Below are positions 7,373 through 16,591 of a DNA stretch of 64,000 nucleotides, one piece after another. The notes under the pieces were generated by a model. That model was not told the origin of the DNA and searched no databases. It saw only the letters and a program-made list of their open reading frames with translations. Source of the stretch: an uncultured Photobacterium sp. (GTDB lineage Bacteria; Pseudomonadota; Gammaproteobacteria; Enterobacterales; Vibrionaceae); assembly GCF_947502415.1 (NCBI RefSeq), contig NZ_CANMZV010000023.1, forward strand, positions 1 to 64,000, in the 5' to 3' direction. The translations under genes were made by a program, and so were the position numbers. Each line of letters starts with the position of its first letter. The stretch's first letter is position 1.

Positions 7373-8347
7373 TTAGGCCAGGGCCTCGACAACGGCCTGT
7401 TTAATTTTGGCTTGCAGCGCTTCGTCCAGGCCTGCAAGGTTGATAACCGCGCTCTTGCTGTTTTTCTGTTTCCACTCAACCTTTTGCTTTGCAGTGCTGC
7501 CATTCCACAGCGTTTCAGGCTCAACCTTTTTGCTAATTGTGCGCTTTTTTGTGTTGAGCTGGTTGAAACAGCGGTTAAGCAGGTCAAAGCGCTCGGTGGC
7601 CGTGAGTTCATCCGGAGAGGTACTGCCGATATTCTCCAGGTACTTATCGTGAAGTTGTTGGGCCTCGACAGGGCTGTCCGCCAGCGAGTTATTCAATGTC
7701 ACCATGCGGTTCATCAGTCGGCCACTGATCTCATTGTTGCCCATCACCGACCAGAAAACAGGATCTAAAGTGATCGCGTTAAGGTAACGTGACATCAACG
7801 CTGGATCCACGCCCTCGTCTTCAGCAAATTGTTTCTGAGTCAGATCAGGGTTCTCTTCTTTTAACTCATTTAGTTTACCAGCGAAATGGTGGCCCCAGTC
7901 TAAGTAACTGAACGCTTTTCGCTTATCTGACTGAAGGACGATAAACTCGGCATCCTTCGGCTCAATTTTGGTATCGCTGACATCGATACGGAACGGGGAA
8001 TCGGCAATATCGGCACAGGTCATCCGGCGGGAACCATCAACCACATATACCAGACCGTCTTCACCCTGGTAACCGATGGCATTGGTGATCTGGTTGCCGT
8101 TGGCAATACCGTCATAGATGTCAGCCAGTTTCTCGCGGGTCAGTTCTTCAGGACGGCGGATATTGAGTGGATCAACCCGAACATGCTTTTGGATCTCTTC
8201 TCTACCTTTGTACGTGTGGAGCCTTAGCGAGATCTCTTGGCCTGATGGCAGTTTGATCTTGTTCGTTACCGGTTTAGCCTGCGGCTTGATACCTGATGCG
8301 CCTCGGTTGATACCACCGAAGCCGGTTGCTTTTTTATGTTTATTCAT
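7373..8347 (-). CDS. parB: ParB-type partition protein
   Basis: A 324-residue centromere-binding partition protein of the P1/Vibrio chromosome-2-like kind. The basic N-terminus is followed by a ParB/Spo0J nuclease-like domain (about 40-130, with VVDGSRRMTCADIA). A helix-turn-helix lies at about 165-195 (TQKQFAEDEGVDPALMSRYL), and a C-terminal dimerisation region follows. Its start overlaps the parA stop by one base (TAATG), so the two are translated as a coupled pair. A strong terminator follows. Confidence 0.9.
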   Translation of the reverse strand: MNKHKKATGFGGINRGASGIKPQAKPVTNKIKLPSGQEISLRLHTYKGREEIQKHVRVDPLNIRRPEELTREKLADIYDGIANGNQITNAIGYQGEDGLVYVVDGSRRMTCADIADSPFRIDVSDTKIEPKDAEFIVLQSDKRKAFSYLDWGHHFAGKLNELKEENPDLTQKQFAEDEGVDPALMSRYLNAITLDPVFWSVMGNNEISGRLMNRMVTLNNSLADSPVEAQQLHDKYLENIGSTSPDELTATERFDLLNRCFNQLNTKKRTISKKVEPETLWNGSTAKQKVEWKQKNSKSAVINLAGLDEALQAKIKQAVVEALA

Positions 8348-9615
8348 TAGTTAGCCCGTCCGGAAATTTTCTTGATGTTGGCCATGACTTCTTCGTAAAC
8401 CGCCCTGGTTGATACCACTGCATTGTCGTAAGCAGACGCAGATGCATATTTGTTGTCGCGGGCTTCGGTTTTCTGGATATCAAAAATGCTGCGGTTAAGG
8501 TTGTCCGCGGCAAGGAATAACTCTGAGTGCTTGATGGAATTCGAGCACAGGTGTTCGACAAACGAACGGATAATCATGTTGGATGTCTGTTCGACCTGCG
8601 GGCTGTTAGAGTCCACGTTGACGCGCAAGCATTTGAACATCTTCAATTGGTCGCCACCGCTCGGCAGCTGGCGGATACGGTCCTTAATAAAGGTGATGAA
8701 GTTCTTCGTCGATAGGTAGTCCAGTTTGTGCGGTGTCACCGGCAGCAGCAGGAAGTCCGCTGCCTCAAGGGCTGACCAACAGATTGGGCTATCTTGAGGT
8801 GGCGTATCGATAAAGATAATGTCGTAATGCTCTTTTAAGATAGGCAGGATAAAGTTACGCAGCTCCTGCAGCAGTTCAGCCTTGCCATCTTCGTCAAGCT
8901 CGGCATAGATGTCGCTGAAAACTTCATCTTCCGGGAAGGCCGAGTACACGTCCAAATTAGGCAGGTGCGTGTTGAATGCCGCCCCCAGCACGACTTCCTC
9001 TTCTGACAGACCGTAGTTCTCGACATATTCGTTGAAGGACGGGGTGTATTTACGAAGCGCAATATCGGCAATTGTCAGGTAGATACCATCGTCATCTTTT
9101 GGCTGTGCCTGAAGACCGGCTGAACCCTGTGGGTCAAGATCAAGGATACATACCCGGGCATTGAGGTTCAGATCCAGTGCTGCGGCTGTCGCCAGTGATT
9201 TGGTTGTCGTGGACTTGCCTGTTCCGCCTTTGTGGTTCTGGACGGAGATGGCGCTGGATGTGAAGTCGTCACGGTATTTGCGGTGGCCAAGGTGGTCGAG
9301 GATCACTTGGACATCAAAGCGGTTATAAAGGGATGACTTACCTTGCTGGATAGGCTCGCCAATCACCTCTTCTTCTTCCAGTGCAGTTACGCGTTTGTTG
9401 AACGTCTTGGTAGACAGGTTGACGATTTCGCGGATCTTAGTCTTGTTCAATGAATGGTTGTAGAGCAGGCGGTCTACGCCTTCATCAAGCTCGCTGTCGG
9501 TTACATTGATGCGAGATTTTTCATTGATGATGTCTTTCAAACGGACATCTTCTTTCTGCATGCGTTCTGAGCAATCATCCAGTGCTAACAATACATCCAT
9601 TTTTTTACCATCCAC
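8347..9615 (-). CDS. parA: ParA-type partition ATPase (type Ia)
   Basis: 422 residues. The extra N-terminal domain (about 1-115) includes a helix-turn-helix-like part (NKTKIREIVNLSTKTFNKRV), typical of type Ia ParA proteins that repress their own promoter. The deviant Walker A box KGGTGKST is at 129-136, and IIFIDTPPQDS is the A'/B region. It drives plasmid segregation with ParB on the nucleoid. The upstream region carries an inverted repeat (9657-9731) and a bipartite repeat (9741-9795), candidates for operator and centromere. Confidence 0.93.
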   Translation of the reverse strand: MDGKKMDVLLALDDCSERMQKEDVRLKDIINEKSRINVTDSELDEGVDRLLYNHSLNKTKIREIVNLSTKTFNKRVTALEEEEVIGEPIQQGKSSLYNRFDVQVILDHLGHRKYRDDFTSSAISVQNHKGGTGKSTTTKSLATAAALDLNLNARVCILDLDPQGSAGLQAQPKDDDGIYLTIADIALRKYTPSFNEYVENYGLSEEEVVLGAAFNTHLPNLDVYSAFPEDEVFSDIYAELDEDGKAELLQELRNFILPILKEHYDIIFIDTPPQDSPICWSALEAADFLLLPVTPHKLDYLSTKNFITFIKDRIRQLPSGGDQLKMFKCLRVNVDSNSPQVEQTSNMIIRSFVEHLCSNSIKHSELFLAADNLNRSIFDIQKTEARDNKYASASAYDNAVVSTRAVYEEVMANIKKISGRAN

Positions 9616-9656
9616 TCAACTAAAGAATATGTAATGCGATGATAATAATGGTGTTT

Positions 9657-9731
9657 CCACGTTAGAGCAATGATTTTTGCATTTTATTGTGGAATTTTAT
9701 TGTTATTGATTGACTGTGAGGGATAACGTGG
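9657..9731. promoter_or_regulatory. Inverted repeat upstream of parA, possible ParA operator
   Basis: Perfect eight-base arms CCACGTTA (9657-9664) and TAACGTGG (9724-9731) lie 42 and 109 bases upstream of the parA start and flank an AT-rich stretch. ParA proteins of this type repress their own promoter, so an operator is expected here. The assignment is inference. Confidence 0.4.
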
Positions 9732-9740
9732 CACTTTTTT

Positions 9741-9795
9741 GTCGTTTTCTTATTTTTGTAAGATGTTGATTTTAAATCGTTGTTACCGCACAACG
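9741..9795. repeat. Bipartite 55-bp repeat, copy 1 (candidate parS)
   Basis: Left box ends in TATTTTTGTAAG (9751-9762), then a 15-base spacer, then the 18-base inverted repeat CGTTGTTACCGCACAACG (9778-9795). The same layout, spacer length included, recurs at 14501-14555 and 51072-51126. The two-box form and the position beside parA suggest the centromere bound by ParB. Confidence 0.6.
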
Positions 9796-9961
9796 CCATT
9801 TTGTTTCGTTGCTAGGTCTTCATGGTGTGTGTAGGGTTGTAAATGGACAACAAGGATTAATGCCGTTATACAGTTGTCTGATTCTTCAAAGAAAGGGAGA
9901 CTGTGCGTGGTTTGATACTTAGAATTGAGTGGCCAAGCAAAGTCAGCCACCCTATCTCTGG

Positions 9962-11614
9962 TTAGTTTAGATAGTCGGAAGCCTTAACCCGATAACGATC
10001 ATCTGGTTTTACATTTTTTCGAATTTCAGCGATGACTTCTTTTAGTCCTAATTGGTGGGCTCGCCTTCGTATGGAAGTTCTATATACCCCATATGCCTTC
10101 GCGGTCTCTTCCATTTTGAATCCATGCAACCTAAGTGCTTCGAATAAACCCTCTTGAGTAAAGCTTGGTAGTTTGCGAGATTTGGCCTGCCTAATAACTT
10201 TGAGCGGTTTATCCTTTGGTGTGTTGCCATCGCAATATTGGTCAATAATGGCTTGTGCTTTAATGATCTTGTCATCGTTCCCTAGCATAATATGAGCAAT
10301 AATGGACTTATGGCTAGACCAGGCCAGATCACTTAACGTCTCAAAGTCAGTATTTGCTATAACGTCCTGACTGAAACATTCCGTACCGCCACCTAATTTT
10401 TTCATGATGTCTGACTTATCGATACGGTAACGATTATACTCGGCAGAACTCATCAGATAGGCTTCCATTAATAAAGCGGTAATCGATGTCGTATCATATG
10501 TTTCAGGCTTGCCAACAATGACGAGTCTGTCTTCAGCGAGATTTTTTGGTGAATATCGAGCGAAAACGCCATTGGAAGTTACACCATATTTGAAAAAGGT
10601 ATTACCGTTCTCTTCTTTTAAATGAATCTTATAAAACTCCCGGGGGGAATACAAAGCATCTAAATTACCGCGCAGAAGCAGTTGTTTTAAGTGATGGCGA
10701 TCATAGCCGCAATACTTACAGCCAAATTTATGTTGAAGAATATTACCAATCCGTCCGTCAAAGGGATAATTGTGGAACCGGCAAAATAAATCCACTCGGC
10801 TATTGTTACCTTCGTCAACGTTTGGCAGTGAAAATTGCCACGGGCAATGTTGTAGTACTTCTGAAATGCGCTGATATTGTTCTTCGTAACTATAAGTCTG
10901 GTGTTCGATCTTGGCTTCTCTGCAGCACTCAGGACAAGGACCTCGACGATATCGATTTTGTCTTAAATAAAGTACTTTTTTCTTATCCGTAATCTTGTGC
11001 CGCTTGCAAGTGAATTGCATGAGATAATCATTTTGATATTTATCATCATCGCCGATATCTTCGAAGAAAAGATCAGGAAGGTGTCCATATTGATGTTGTA
11101 GAACTTGTTTTAGTTCGCGCCCAGTAATCCCTTTTCGCTTGCTGGCATTGACTGTTTCACATTGCTTGCAGCCCTTACCTTGTATGACCGATAAGATGGA
11201 AGTGGGCTTTTCCTCTCCACAAAGTCGGCAACGAACCATAACTTCGCTGGCTCTGTTTTTATACTCTCCAACAAAGCCTAAAAACTCACGGTTTGGATGA
11301 ATATTTTCAGCAATTTCAGCTCGCACCTCGTCTTTTGAGGGGGAGTACTTTCCAGAGCATTTATTGCAGCCACAATCATGGAGTTTTCCAAGGTTACTGA
11401 CCATTGGGGTGTACGGATTGCCAAATTTACTTGTATCACCATGAGTTGGGCAGTCAAAAACAACTGCACAATGACTTTTGGCTTTTCCTGGGACAGGTAT
11501 GTAGCCGATAATTGTCAGTTCGACATTGTTGTCTTTCAGCATCTGGTTCTTGCTGTCGAAGTATTTTCGTTCTTTATCATCAAACTCAGAATAAGGCTTT
11601 ATCTCATATTTCAT
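9962..11614 (-). CDS. Multi-zinc-ribbon protein with GIY-YIG-like nuclease and HTH
   Basis: 550 residues. Three to four Cys/His zinc-ribbon-like units fill the N-terminal 305 residues (cysteines near 49, 55, 81-86, 129-132, 149-152, 203, 227-231, 278, 299-302). Residues about 328-415 read like a GIY-YIG nuclease. FYKIHL stands for the GIY strand, FKYGVTSNGVFARY for YIG plus the conserved Arg (R353), a glutamate sits in LLMEAYLM (E384), and the closing motif is GGGTECF. A C-terminal Fis-like helix-turn-helix is at about 489-523 (METAKAYGVYRTSIRRR-like region). The architecture resembles zinc-ribbon/GIY-YIG proteins of phages and homing endonucleases. Visibly AT-richer than the transfer genes, suggesting separate origin. 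Activity is inferred. Confidence 0.65.
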   Translation of the reverse strand: MKYEIKPYSEFDDKERKYFDSKNQMLKDNNVELTIIGYIPVPGKAKSHCAVVFDCPTHGDTSKFGNPYTPMVSNLGKLHDCGCNKCSGKYSPSKDEVRAEIAENIHPNREFLGFVGEYKNRASEVMVRCRLCGEEKPTSILSVIQGKGCKQCETVNASKRKGITGRELKQVLQHQYGHLPDLFFEDIGDDDKYQNDYLMQFTCKRHKITDKKKVLYLRQNRYRRGPCPECCREAKIEHQTYSYEEQYQRISEVLQHCPWQFSLPNVDEGNNSRVDLFCRFHNYPFDGRIGNILQHKFGCKYCGYDRHHLKQLLLRGNLDALYSPREFYKIHLKEENGNTFFKYGVTSNGVFARYSPKNLAEDRLVIVGKPETYDTTSITALLMEAYLMSSAEYNRYRIDKSDIMKKLGGGTECFSQDVIANTDFETLSDLAWSSHKSIIAHIMLGNDDKIIKAQAIIDQYCDGNTPKDKPLKVIRQAKSRKLPSFTQEGLFEALRLHGFKMEETAKAYGVYRTSIRRRAHQLGLKEVIAEIRKNVKPDDRYRVKASDYLN

Positions 11615-11875
11615 TTTTGTGGTTGATGCCGTTCAGGTAGAGTTACTACTTAGTATACCAACTGTCAGTTTCTACTAGTTATATCTTCACTTCGTTGTTA
11701 AGACGAACTATGAGTCATCAGGTAACTTCCAAACTAAGTATTCCGGCATAGCCATTCTTGAACAGGGTGATGGTAATCTTGCTGGTAAAGTACCTTATAT
11801 GTGTATGAGCTATTGCAGTTAGACCCATGACTTACCGAAATTTCTGGTGCACGGAAAGTCGAGGCAGTGATGGCC
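11615..11875. other. Intergenic gap
   Basis: 261 bases without a supported gene. A plus-strand stop-to-stop stretch at about 11668-11820 reads like a protein tail but has no start codon; it may be a gene remnant. Confidence 0.35.
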
Positions 11876-14266
11876 TTAATTGATACTATGGATCTCCATC
11901 AGGAAATCCGCCTCGCCAATCACCCCTTCTTCTGAGGGATATACGGGCAATTCCAGTTTCCCCTGTGTGGCATCGACATTGACAATCACTTCCTTGGTTT
12001 CTCCCTGTCTGATAGAGACGCCGGCTACGGCGATCCCAAAGGCGGCGTCAGACCGAACGGTGAAAAAAATTCGCTGATCGCCCGTGGCATAGCTGCCGTC
12101 GTCGGCACGGAGATTGTTTGAGCGGATCACGGTGTGCGGGGTGTTGTTATGGTCGCGCAGCAACGTGGAGACCGGCAGCGTGACTACCGAGTCTACGGTG
12201 AAGAGGTTGTTCGGCTCGTAGTCAAAGGTGTACCGGGCTGTTGTGGATTGGCCAAAGCTGTCGCGGGCGGTGACGGTCAGGGTATAACCCTCTCCTTTCT
12301 GACTTGGGAATATCCTTGGATATTCTAAGCCGAACTGCTCTCCCTGGTTGTTCCAAGCCAGCTCGACATCATCTGATGCCGGCCCCCCGGATAGGTTGAT
12401 TGATGTAATGCTGGCTTCGCTATCGTCTGTGACGGACAACAAGATACTCTCCAGGCCTTTAACCAGCATCCCGGGAGTGAACGGGCCGCCGTTGACAGAC
12501 ATGCCAATGACCGGCGGGGTTTTGTCATTTAGGTAACGAAAGCTACTCGTGGTCGTCTGGGGACCGTGGTTTTCCTGGGCACGAACGGCCAGGTTGAAAT
12601 CGCCTTCGTGGAGAGTGGTGAGATCCCAACTGTAGGTATAGTCTTTATGGTTGTTAGCCTGCAGTCCGCCACTGACATTCAGCCGCTCGCCGGTATCGGC
12701 ATCAATAACCCAGGCATCCTTCAGCCGTAAGCGGTCAAAATAAGATCCCCTTCCCTCCTGGAAAATGTAGGCTGTCAGAATCTTGGTGCCATTATCGTAA
12801 TTAGTCGTGACCTGCGGATAGTACTTGTCGTTGTAATCGACTTCGGCCCAGCGGGTTGAGGCGAGCAGGGAGCCGTCGCTGCTCCTTAGGGTTGCGCTCG
12901 CATGCAGGTAGCCGGTCTCCCCCTTGTTGAGCGTGATTGACCAGTTATATTCGCAGCGGGTTTGGCCGGCGGGGATGGTACAGGAACCACCGCTATGGGT
13001 GGCCACCTGATCATAACTGCGAGGCTCGACGTTGAAACGTACCTTGCTGATCGTCAGGGGCAAGGCATCGTTTTGCAGGATGTAGCGATAGAAACTCGAC
13101 CAGCCTAAATCAGAATAAAGGTAGTCAACGCCGTTGAGTACTGGCGTTGCCGGTGCGTTGGGCGCCAAGACAAGGTTATAGCTAATGCCTGCCCCGCCCC
13201 ACTGGTGCTGGTTACTCCAGCGAAAATAATTGCCATTATTATTGCCGAACGGAGAAGTCGTCGTCAGGTAGATGTATTGGCTGTCTTCCCCGGCCGTCGT
13301 GATTTGCCCAAGCCCGTTGACGAGGGTTAAGCCGGCAAAATTATACTTGCGGTAATTATTCTTTGGGAGTCGCCAGGCTAGCTTGACCGGATTGGTCTTT
13401 ACCGTCATTCCCGGACGATATGGTAAAAAGTCGGCAAGACCCGGACCCAGAACATTTCCCGAACCGGGGTCGTATACCCCAAAGACCGCCGGTGCCCCGA
13501 CATAATTGTCGTATCGGATTTTTTGCCGCGGGGTCAGTGTGAGGTTCCCGGCACTGTCACGGATTTCAAACTGCAGCTCAAACAGCTCATCAAGGTTGCT
13601 TGTCGGAAACAGGCCGCTTTGCCAACCCCGGCTGCCTTGGTGGTTTTGGGCATCATAGTCCGCTGGCTTTCTGGTGTGTTCCGTTCCGTCGCCGCGGTAA
13701 ATGACTGCGTAAACAGAGTCAATTCCGCTGCTGTCGTCGATGCCAGACACGATAAACTCATTTCTTTCGGCGCCACCTGAGCCCAGGGACCATTCACTGC
13801 CTGAGGTTATCATCCCGTAGTGGCCATTGTAACGCGAACTCAGTAACCCGGCTGATGGTGGGATTGTATCAACCATAACTGTTTTGGACTGGGAGCCTAC
13901 CACTGAACCAGTGCTGTCGATGATCTCTTGCCTGAAGGTATAACTGCCATCGGACTGGCGAGGTACGGTCAGCAGCTTGGCGTAGTATTCTTTGCCGGCC
14001 TGGTCAGCAATTCGGTCGTCGATGCCGATCATTGTGGATGCCTGGGTGAACACCTGATGGCCATCTTTGGTCACTGTGAGGCGCACTTTACGGTCAAGGC
14101 CGGCAGAGAGGAGCACCTCGATGTCAGAGGAATTGTTTATGTATGGCTGCGTGCTGCTTGCGACTTTGTCTAGGTTCTGAGTATCGGTAAAACGGTACTC
14201 GATAATATCGGCATAGGCGCCCGATGAGTATAAAAGTGACAGCAGTAATAGACTACCTAATCGCAT
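11876..14266 (-). CDS. Large exported Ig-like repeat protein
   Basis: 796 residues from ATG 14266, chosen because a clean signal peptide begins there (MRLGSLLLLSLLYSSGAYA); the frame is open 22 codons further up. The rest is beta-rich with several Ig-like units, including VMVDTIPPSAG and YLNDKTPPVIGMSV, which are typical Ig-like domain starts. One cysteine pair is seen (SCTIPAGQTRC). The last 110 residues form the module shared with the proteins at 122-2032 and 14632-16119 (core VSIRQGETKEVIVNV). Probably surface or periplasmic. No clear ribosome-binding site. Function unknown; cell contact or mating is a guess from the neighbourhood. Confidence 0.7.
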   Translation of the reverse strand: MRLGSLLLLSLLYSSGAYADIIEYRFTDTQNLDKVASSTQPYINNSSDIEVLLSAGLDRKVRLTVTKDGHQVFTQASTMIGIDDRIADQAGKEYYAKLLTVPRQSDGSYTFRQEIIDSTGSVVGSQSKTVMVDTIPPSAGLLSSRYNGHYGMITSGSEWSLGSGGAERNEFIVSGIDDSSGIDSVYAVIYRGDGTEHTRKPADYDAQNHQGSRGWQSGLFPTSNLDELFELQFEIRDSAGNLTLTPRQKIRYDNYVGAPAVFGVYDPGSGNVLGPGLADFLPYRPGMTVKTNPVKLAWRLPKNNYRKYNFAGLTLVNGLGQITTAGEDSQYIYLTTTSPFGNNNGNYFRWSNQHQWGGAGISYNLVLAPNAPATPVLNGVDYLYSDLGWSSFYRYILQNDALPLTISKVRFNVEPRSYDQVATHSGGSCTIPAGQTRCEYNWSITLNKGETGYLHASATLRSSDGSLLASTRWAEVDYNDKYYPQVTTNYDNGTKILTAYIFQEGRGSYFDRLRLKDAWVIDADTGERLNVSGGLQANNHKDYTYSWDLTTLHEGDFNLAVRAQENHGPQTTTSSFRYLNDKTPPVIGMSVNGGPFTPGMLVKGLESILLSVTDDSEASITSINLSGGPASDDVELAWNNQGEQFGLEYPRIFPSQKGEGYTLTVTARDSFGQSTTARYTFDYEPNNLFTVDSVVTLPVSTLLRDHNNTPHTVIRSNNLRADDGSYATGDQRIFFTVRSDAAFGIAVAGVSIRQGETKEVIVNVDATQGKLELPVYPSEEGVIGEADFLMEIHSIN

Positions 14267-14631
14267 GGCTACGAATTCCGTTGCAGTTTCTCTTACCGCA
14301 ACTGTATAGCGTTTGAGAAAATAGCTACCCAATTAGCTGGGCTATTTTCCCTGCTTAATTTGCTCTCCTTTGTTTTTTACGCGCTGTAGCGGCTAACTTT
14401 GAGAATGGCTGGGCTGCACGCCATAAAAAGCCAGCAAGACAATGGAAGTTGGTCGCTTATCAGGCGGTCAAATAATGCTTCGTAAAATCGGTAATTTTCT
14501 CTAATTTCCTTATTTTTGTAAGTTATTGAATATAAAGCGTTGTTACCGCACAACGACTTTGGTTTTTTGGGGGTGTTCGGGTGGTGCGAGTACCAATGAT
14601 GAGCCGGGTTATGGCATAGCCTGCCGTACTA
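14267..14631. other. Gap between two exported-protein genes
   Basis: No gene seen. It contains the second copy of the 55-bp bipartite repeat (14501-14555). Confidence 0.5.
14501..14555. repeat. Bipartite 55-bp repeat, copy 2 (candidate parS)
   Basis: TATTTTTGTAAG at 14511-14522, 15-base spacer, CGTTGTTACCGCACAACG at 14538-14555. Identical to copy 1 in the inverted repeat and in spacing, while the spacer sequence differs. That conservation pattern points to protein-binding boxes rather than a recent duplication. Confidence 0.6.
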
Positions 14632-16119
14632 CTAGTCGTTGTTTTTGATGGTGACAGTGGTTGTCTCAGACGGCAGATTTAGCTTGTCTGGGTTTGAAAA
14701 CTCTAACGAAAAGGTTTCATCGTTTTCGCGAATTGTATCGCCGAGAACCGTGACCTGTATGGTTTTTATGGTCTCACCTTCGTCAAACACCACGGTGCCT
14801 GCTTGTGCCTCGTAATCGACCTGTGTTGTCGATACGCCAGTAATGTCGATATTCCCCTCTGAGCCACCGGCATGAATGGTCTCCAGATTATTCCAAAGCG
14901 GATGGTCACCGTAGTTTTCTCTTAGGTAGCTAACACTGACGGGAGCCCTATTAACATTGCCATAGAAGCGGGCACCGAATTTTTCAGCGATACCGTTAAC
15001 CGAATACTGAAAGCCATGATGGTCGGTGATTAACATGATGCCGCCGCCTTTTATGCTGTACTCGGCAAAATTGTCATTGGTCTGCTCCGTAAAACTGCTG
15101 GCGCCATAGCTGTAGTTAGAGCCCATTACAATCACGGCCGAAAATTGTTCGAGGAAATCCAGTGGTACAGTGGCGTTGCCGACACCACCAAAATCATTGG
15201 AGTCCCGGATGGTAAGCGTCGTCCCTGCCGTTGATGCCCATTGGGTAAAGAATGCCTTGAAGTCGCTGGGCCTTGTACCTTTGACGGTATAGTTCGTGCT
15301 GCCGACACTATCACCAAGCAGCAATACCCCACCTGCACGGTTCGGGTCTCGGATCCAGTTGTAGACATTAGTCAGGTAACCAAACTGCTGCTGTAGGTGG
15401 CTGGCGTTGTTCAGGTGAGCTGAGTAGAATTTAGGGAAGCCTCCGTCGAAAACCAGCCGTCCGCCAAGCGGGTTGCTCGCGGCTGAAATAAAGGGGTTTC
15501 CAAACGCATCGTAAGCGAGGTTTTTGGCTTCCCCTGCCCGGGACTGGGCCGAAACATCTCGGGTAATATAGTCCACGGAAACAGGATGTCCGGCATGGAT
15601 ATCGAGCGTGAGGGTGACTTCTGCTACCTGTGTACCACTGTTGCCTTCAGCCAGGCTGACACTGCCGGACTGTAAGGTCGGAATCATGTCTAATGTTGAT
15701 GCTACCTGCGCTATCTGGACTGTGTAATCAAAGGTCCCTTGCTGCTGAACCTGCGGATGAAAAGGGATAACCAGCTTTCCGTCTGCTCCTGCCTCTACTT
15801 TAACGGCTACTTGCTGACCCGGTGCCAGCGCCTCTCCCTGTATATTGACGGAGAGGGTCGAGGTCGGCTTGGAGCTGATAATGACATTCTGCGGCCCGAC
15901 CGCCAGGTTTCCCTGAACCGAATAGATAGGCTCGCTGGTGATCGCCGTGATCGGCTGACCCTGTCCGTCATAGATGATCTGGTTTAATGGCGGAAAGCTC
16001 TGGGCTGGTAACTGTTGAATGTCGGAAGTTATCGCCAGTGCATGCGAGGATAAAAGCACAACAGGTATGGCAACGGATCCAATCGACCTTTGCAGAAAGC
16101 GGAAATTTAATGGGTGCAT
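14632..16119 (-). CDS. Exported protein: shared module plus Calx-beta split by an inserted domain
   Basis: 495 residues from ATG 16119, nine bases after GGAG; a TTG start five codons earlier is possible. The signal peptide ends near VVLLSSHALA. Residues about 25-135 are the module shared with two other exported proteins here (core ALAPGQQVAVKVEAG). A Calx-beta domain begins at about 155 (SVSLAEGNSGTQVAEVTL) and stops at VSVDYITRD. About 240 residues of a Rossmann-like, GATase/DUF4350-like region follow (GGVLLLGDSVGS, FSAVIVMGSNYSYG, GGGIMLITDHHG). Calx-beta then resumes at QVDYEAQAGTVVFDEGETIK and closes with DDxxRENDETFSLEF-like and VTIKNND. The function of the insert is unknown. Confidence 0.7.
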   Translation of the reverse strand: MHPLNFRFLQRSIGSVAIPVVLLSSHALAITSDIQQLPAQSFPPLNQIIYDGQGQPITAITSEPIYSVQGNLAVGPQNVIISSKPTSTLSVNIQGEALAPGQQVAVKVEAGADGKLVIPFHPQVQQQGTFDYTVQIAQVASTLDMIPTLQSGSVSLAEGNSGTQVAEVTLTLDIHAGHPVSVDYITRDVSAQSRAGEAKNLAYDAFGNPFISAASNPLGGRLVFDGGFPKFYSAHLNNASHLQQQFGYLTNVYNWIRDPNRAGGVLLLGDSVGSTNYTVKGTRPSDFKAFFTQWASTAGTTLTIRDSNDFGGVGNATVPLDFLEQFSAVIVMGSNYSYGASSFTEQTNDNFAEYSIKGGGIMLITDHHGFQYSVNGIAEKFGARFYGNVNRAPVSVSYLRENYGDHPLWNNLETIHAGGSEGNIDITGVSTTQVDYEAQAGTVVFDEGETIKTIQVTVLGDTIRENDETFSLEFSNPDKLNLPSETTTVTIKNND

Positions 16120-16186
16120 GGCAAGACTCTCCAAAAATTTCTCTAACTTTATGCACCCTGAACCGTTGCGGGGCTAATTAGTGGAG

Positions 16187-16588
16187 CTAATCGGAATGAT
16201 TAACCACGAATTTCTCCGGTTCCTGCATGTTCATCGTTAGTGCCCTGGGATTGATCCAGTTACGGTTACCGTCAAGGCCGAACACCATAGTGTTAGTCTT
16301 ATCCCGGAACGACACTGACCAGAAGGTGCTCACCAGCCCGTCTTCGACATCGTGGGAGATCAGTGTGACCGTATTGAGCCCCAGGTGCTGCAAGGCAAAG
16401 TGCTCAAGATGTTCATACCCGCGGTCGGCTCCCGAGTAGGCTGATTCGACAAAGTGACGGCTTTGTTTGATAGCTAGTTGCACTTGCTGGAGTTCTTGCC
16501 AGCGCTGCCAGAGCACAACCGAGGTTGAGATCATTACGAGTAGGGCCAATCCTGTAATTAGCCCAGTCGTGACCGCCGAAACTTTCAT
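16187..16588 (-). CDS. Single-pass membrane/exported small protein
   Basis: 133 residues with one N-terminal hydrophobic helix (TGLITGLALLVMISTSVVLW) followed by a helical then beta region. The layout resembles a pilin-like or membrane-anchored periplasmic protein, but no prepilin cleavage motif is clear. It lies four bases downstream of the Lcl-domain gene and is probably in the same operon. Function unknown. Confidence 0.55.
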   Translation of the reverse strand: MKVSAVTTGLITGLALLVMISTSVVLWQRWQELQQVQLAIKQSRHFVESAYSGADRGYEHLEHFALQHLGLNTVTLISHDVEDGLVSTFWSVSFRDKTNTMVFGLDGNRNWINPRALTMNMQEPEKFVVNHSD

Positions 16589-16591
16589 CCT

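Larger units (their letters stand above)
9616..9961. other. parA promoter/centromere region
   Basis: AT-rich, no gene. It holds the CCACGTTA/TAACGTGG inverted repeat, one copy of the 55-bp bipartite repeat, and presumably the parA promoter on the minus strand. Confidence 0.6.

Noticed and set aside
11668..11820. Plus-strand stretch reading like a protein tail (NYESSGNFQTKYSGIAILEQ)
   Set aside because: No start codon or ribosome-binding site and only about 50 codons between stops; at most a remnant.
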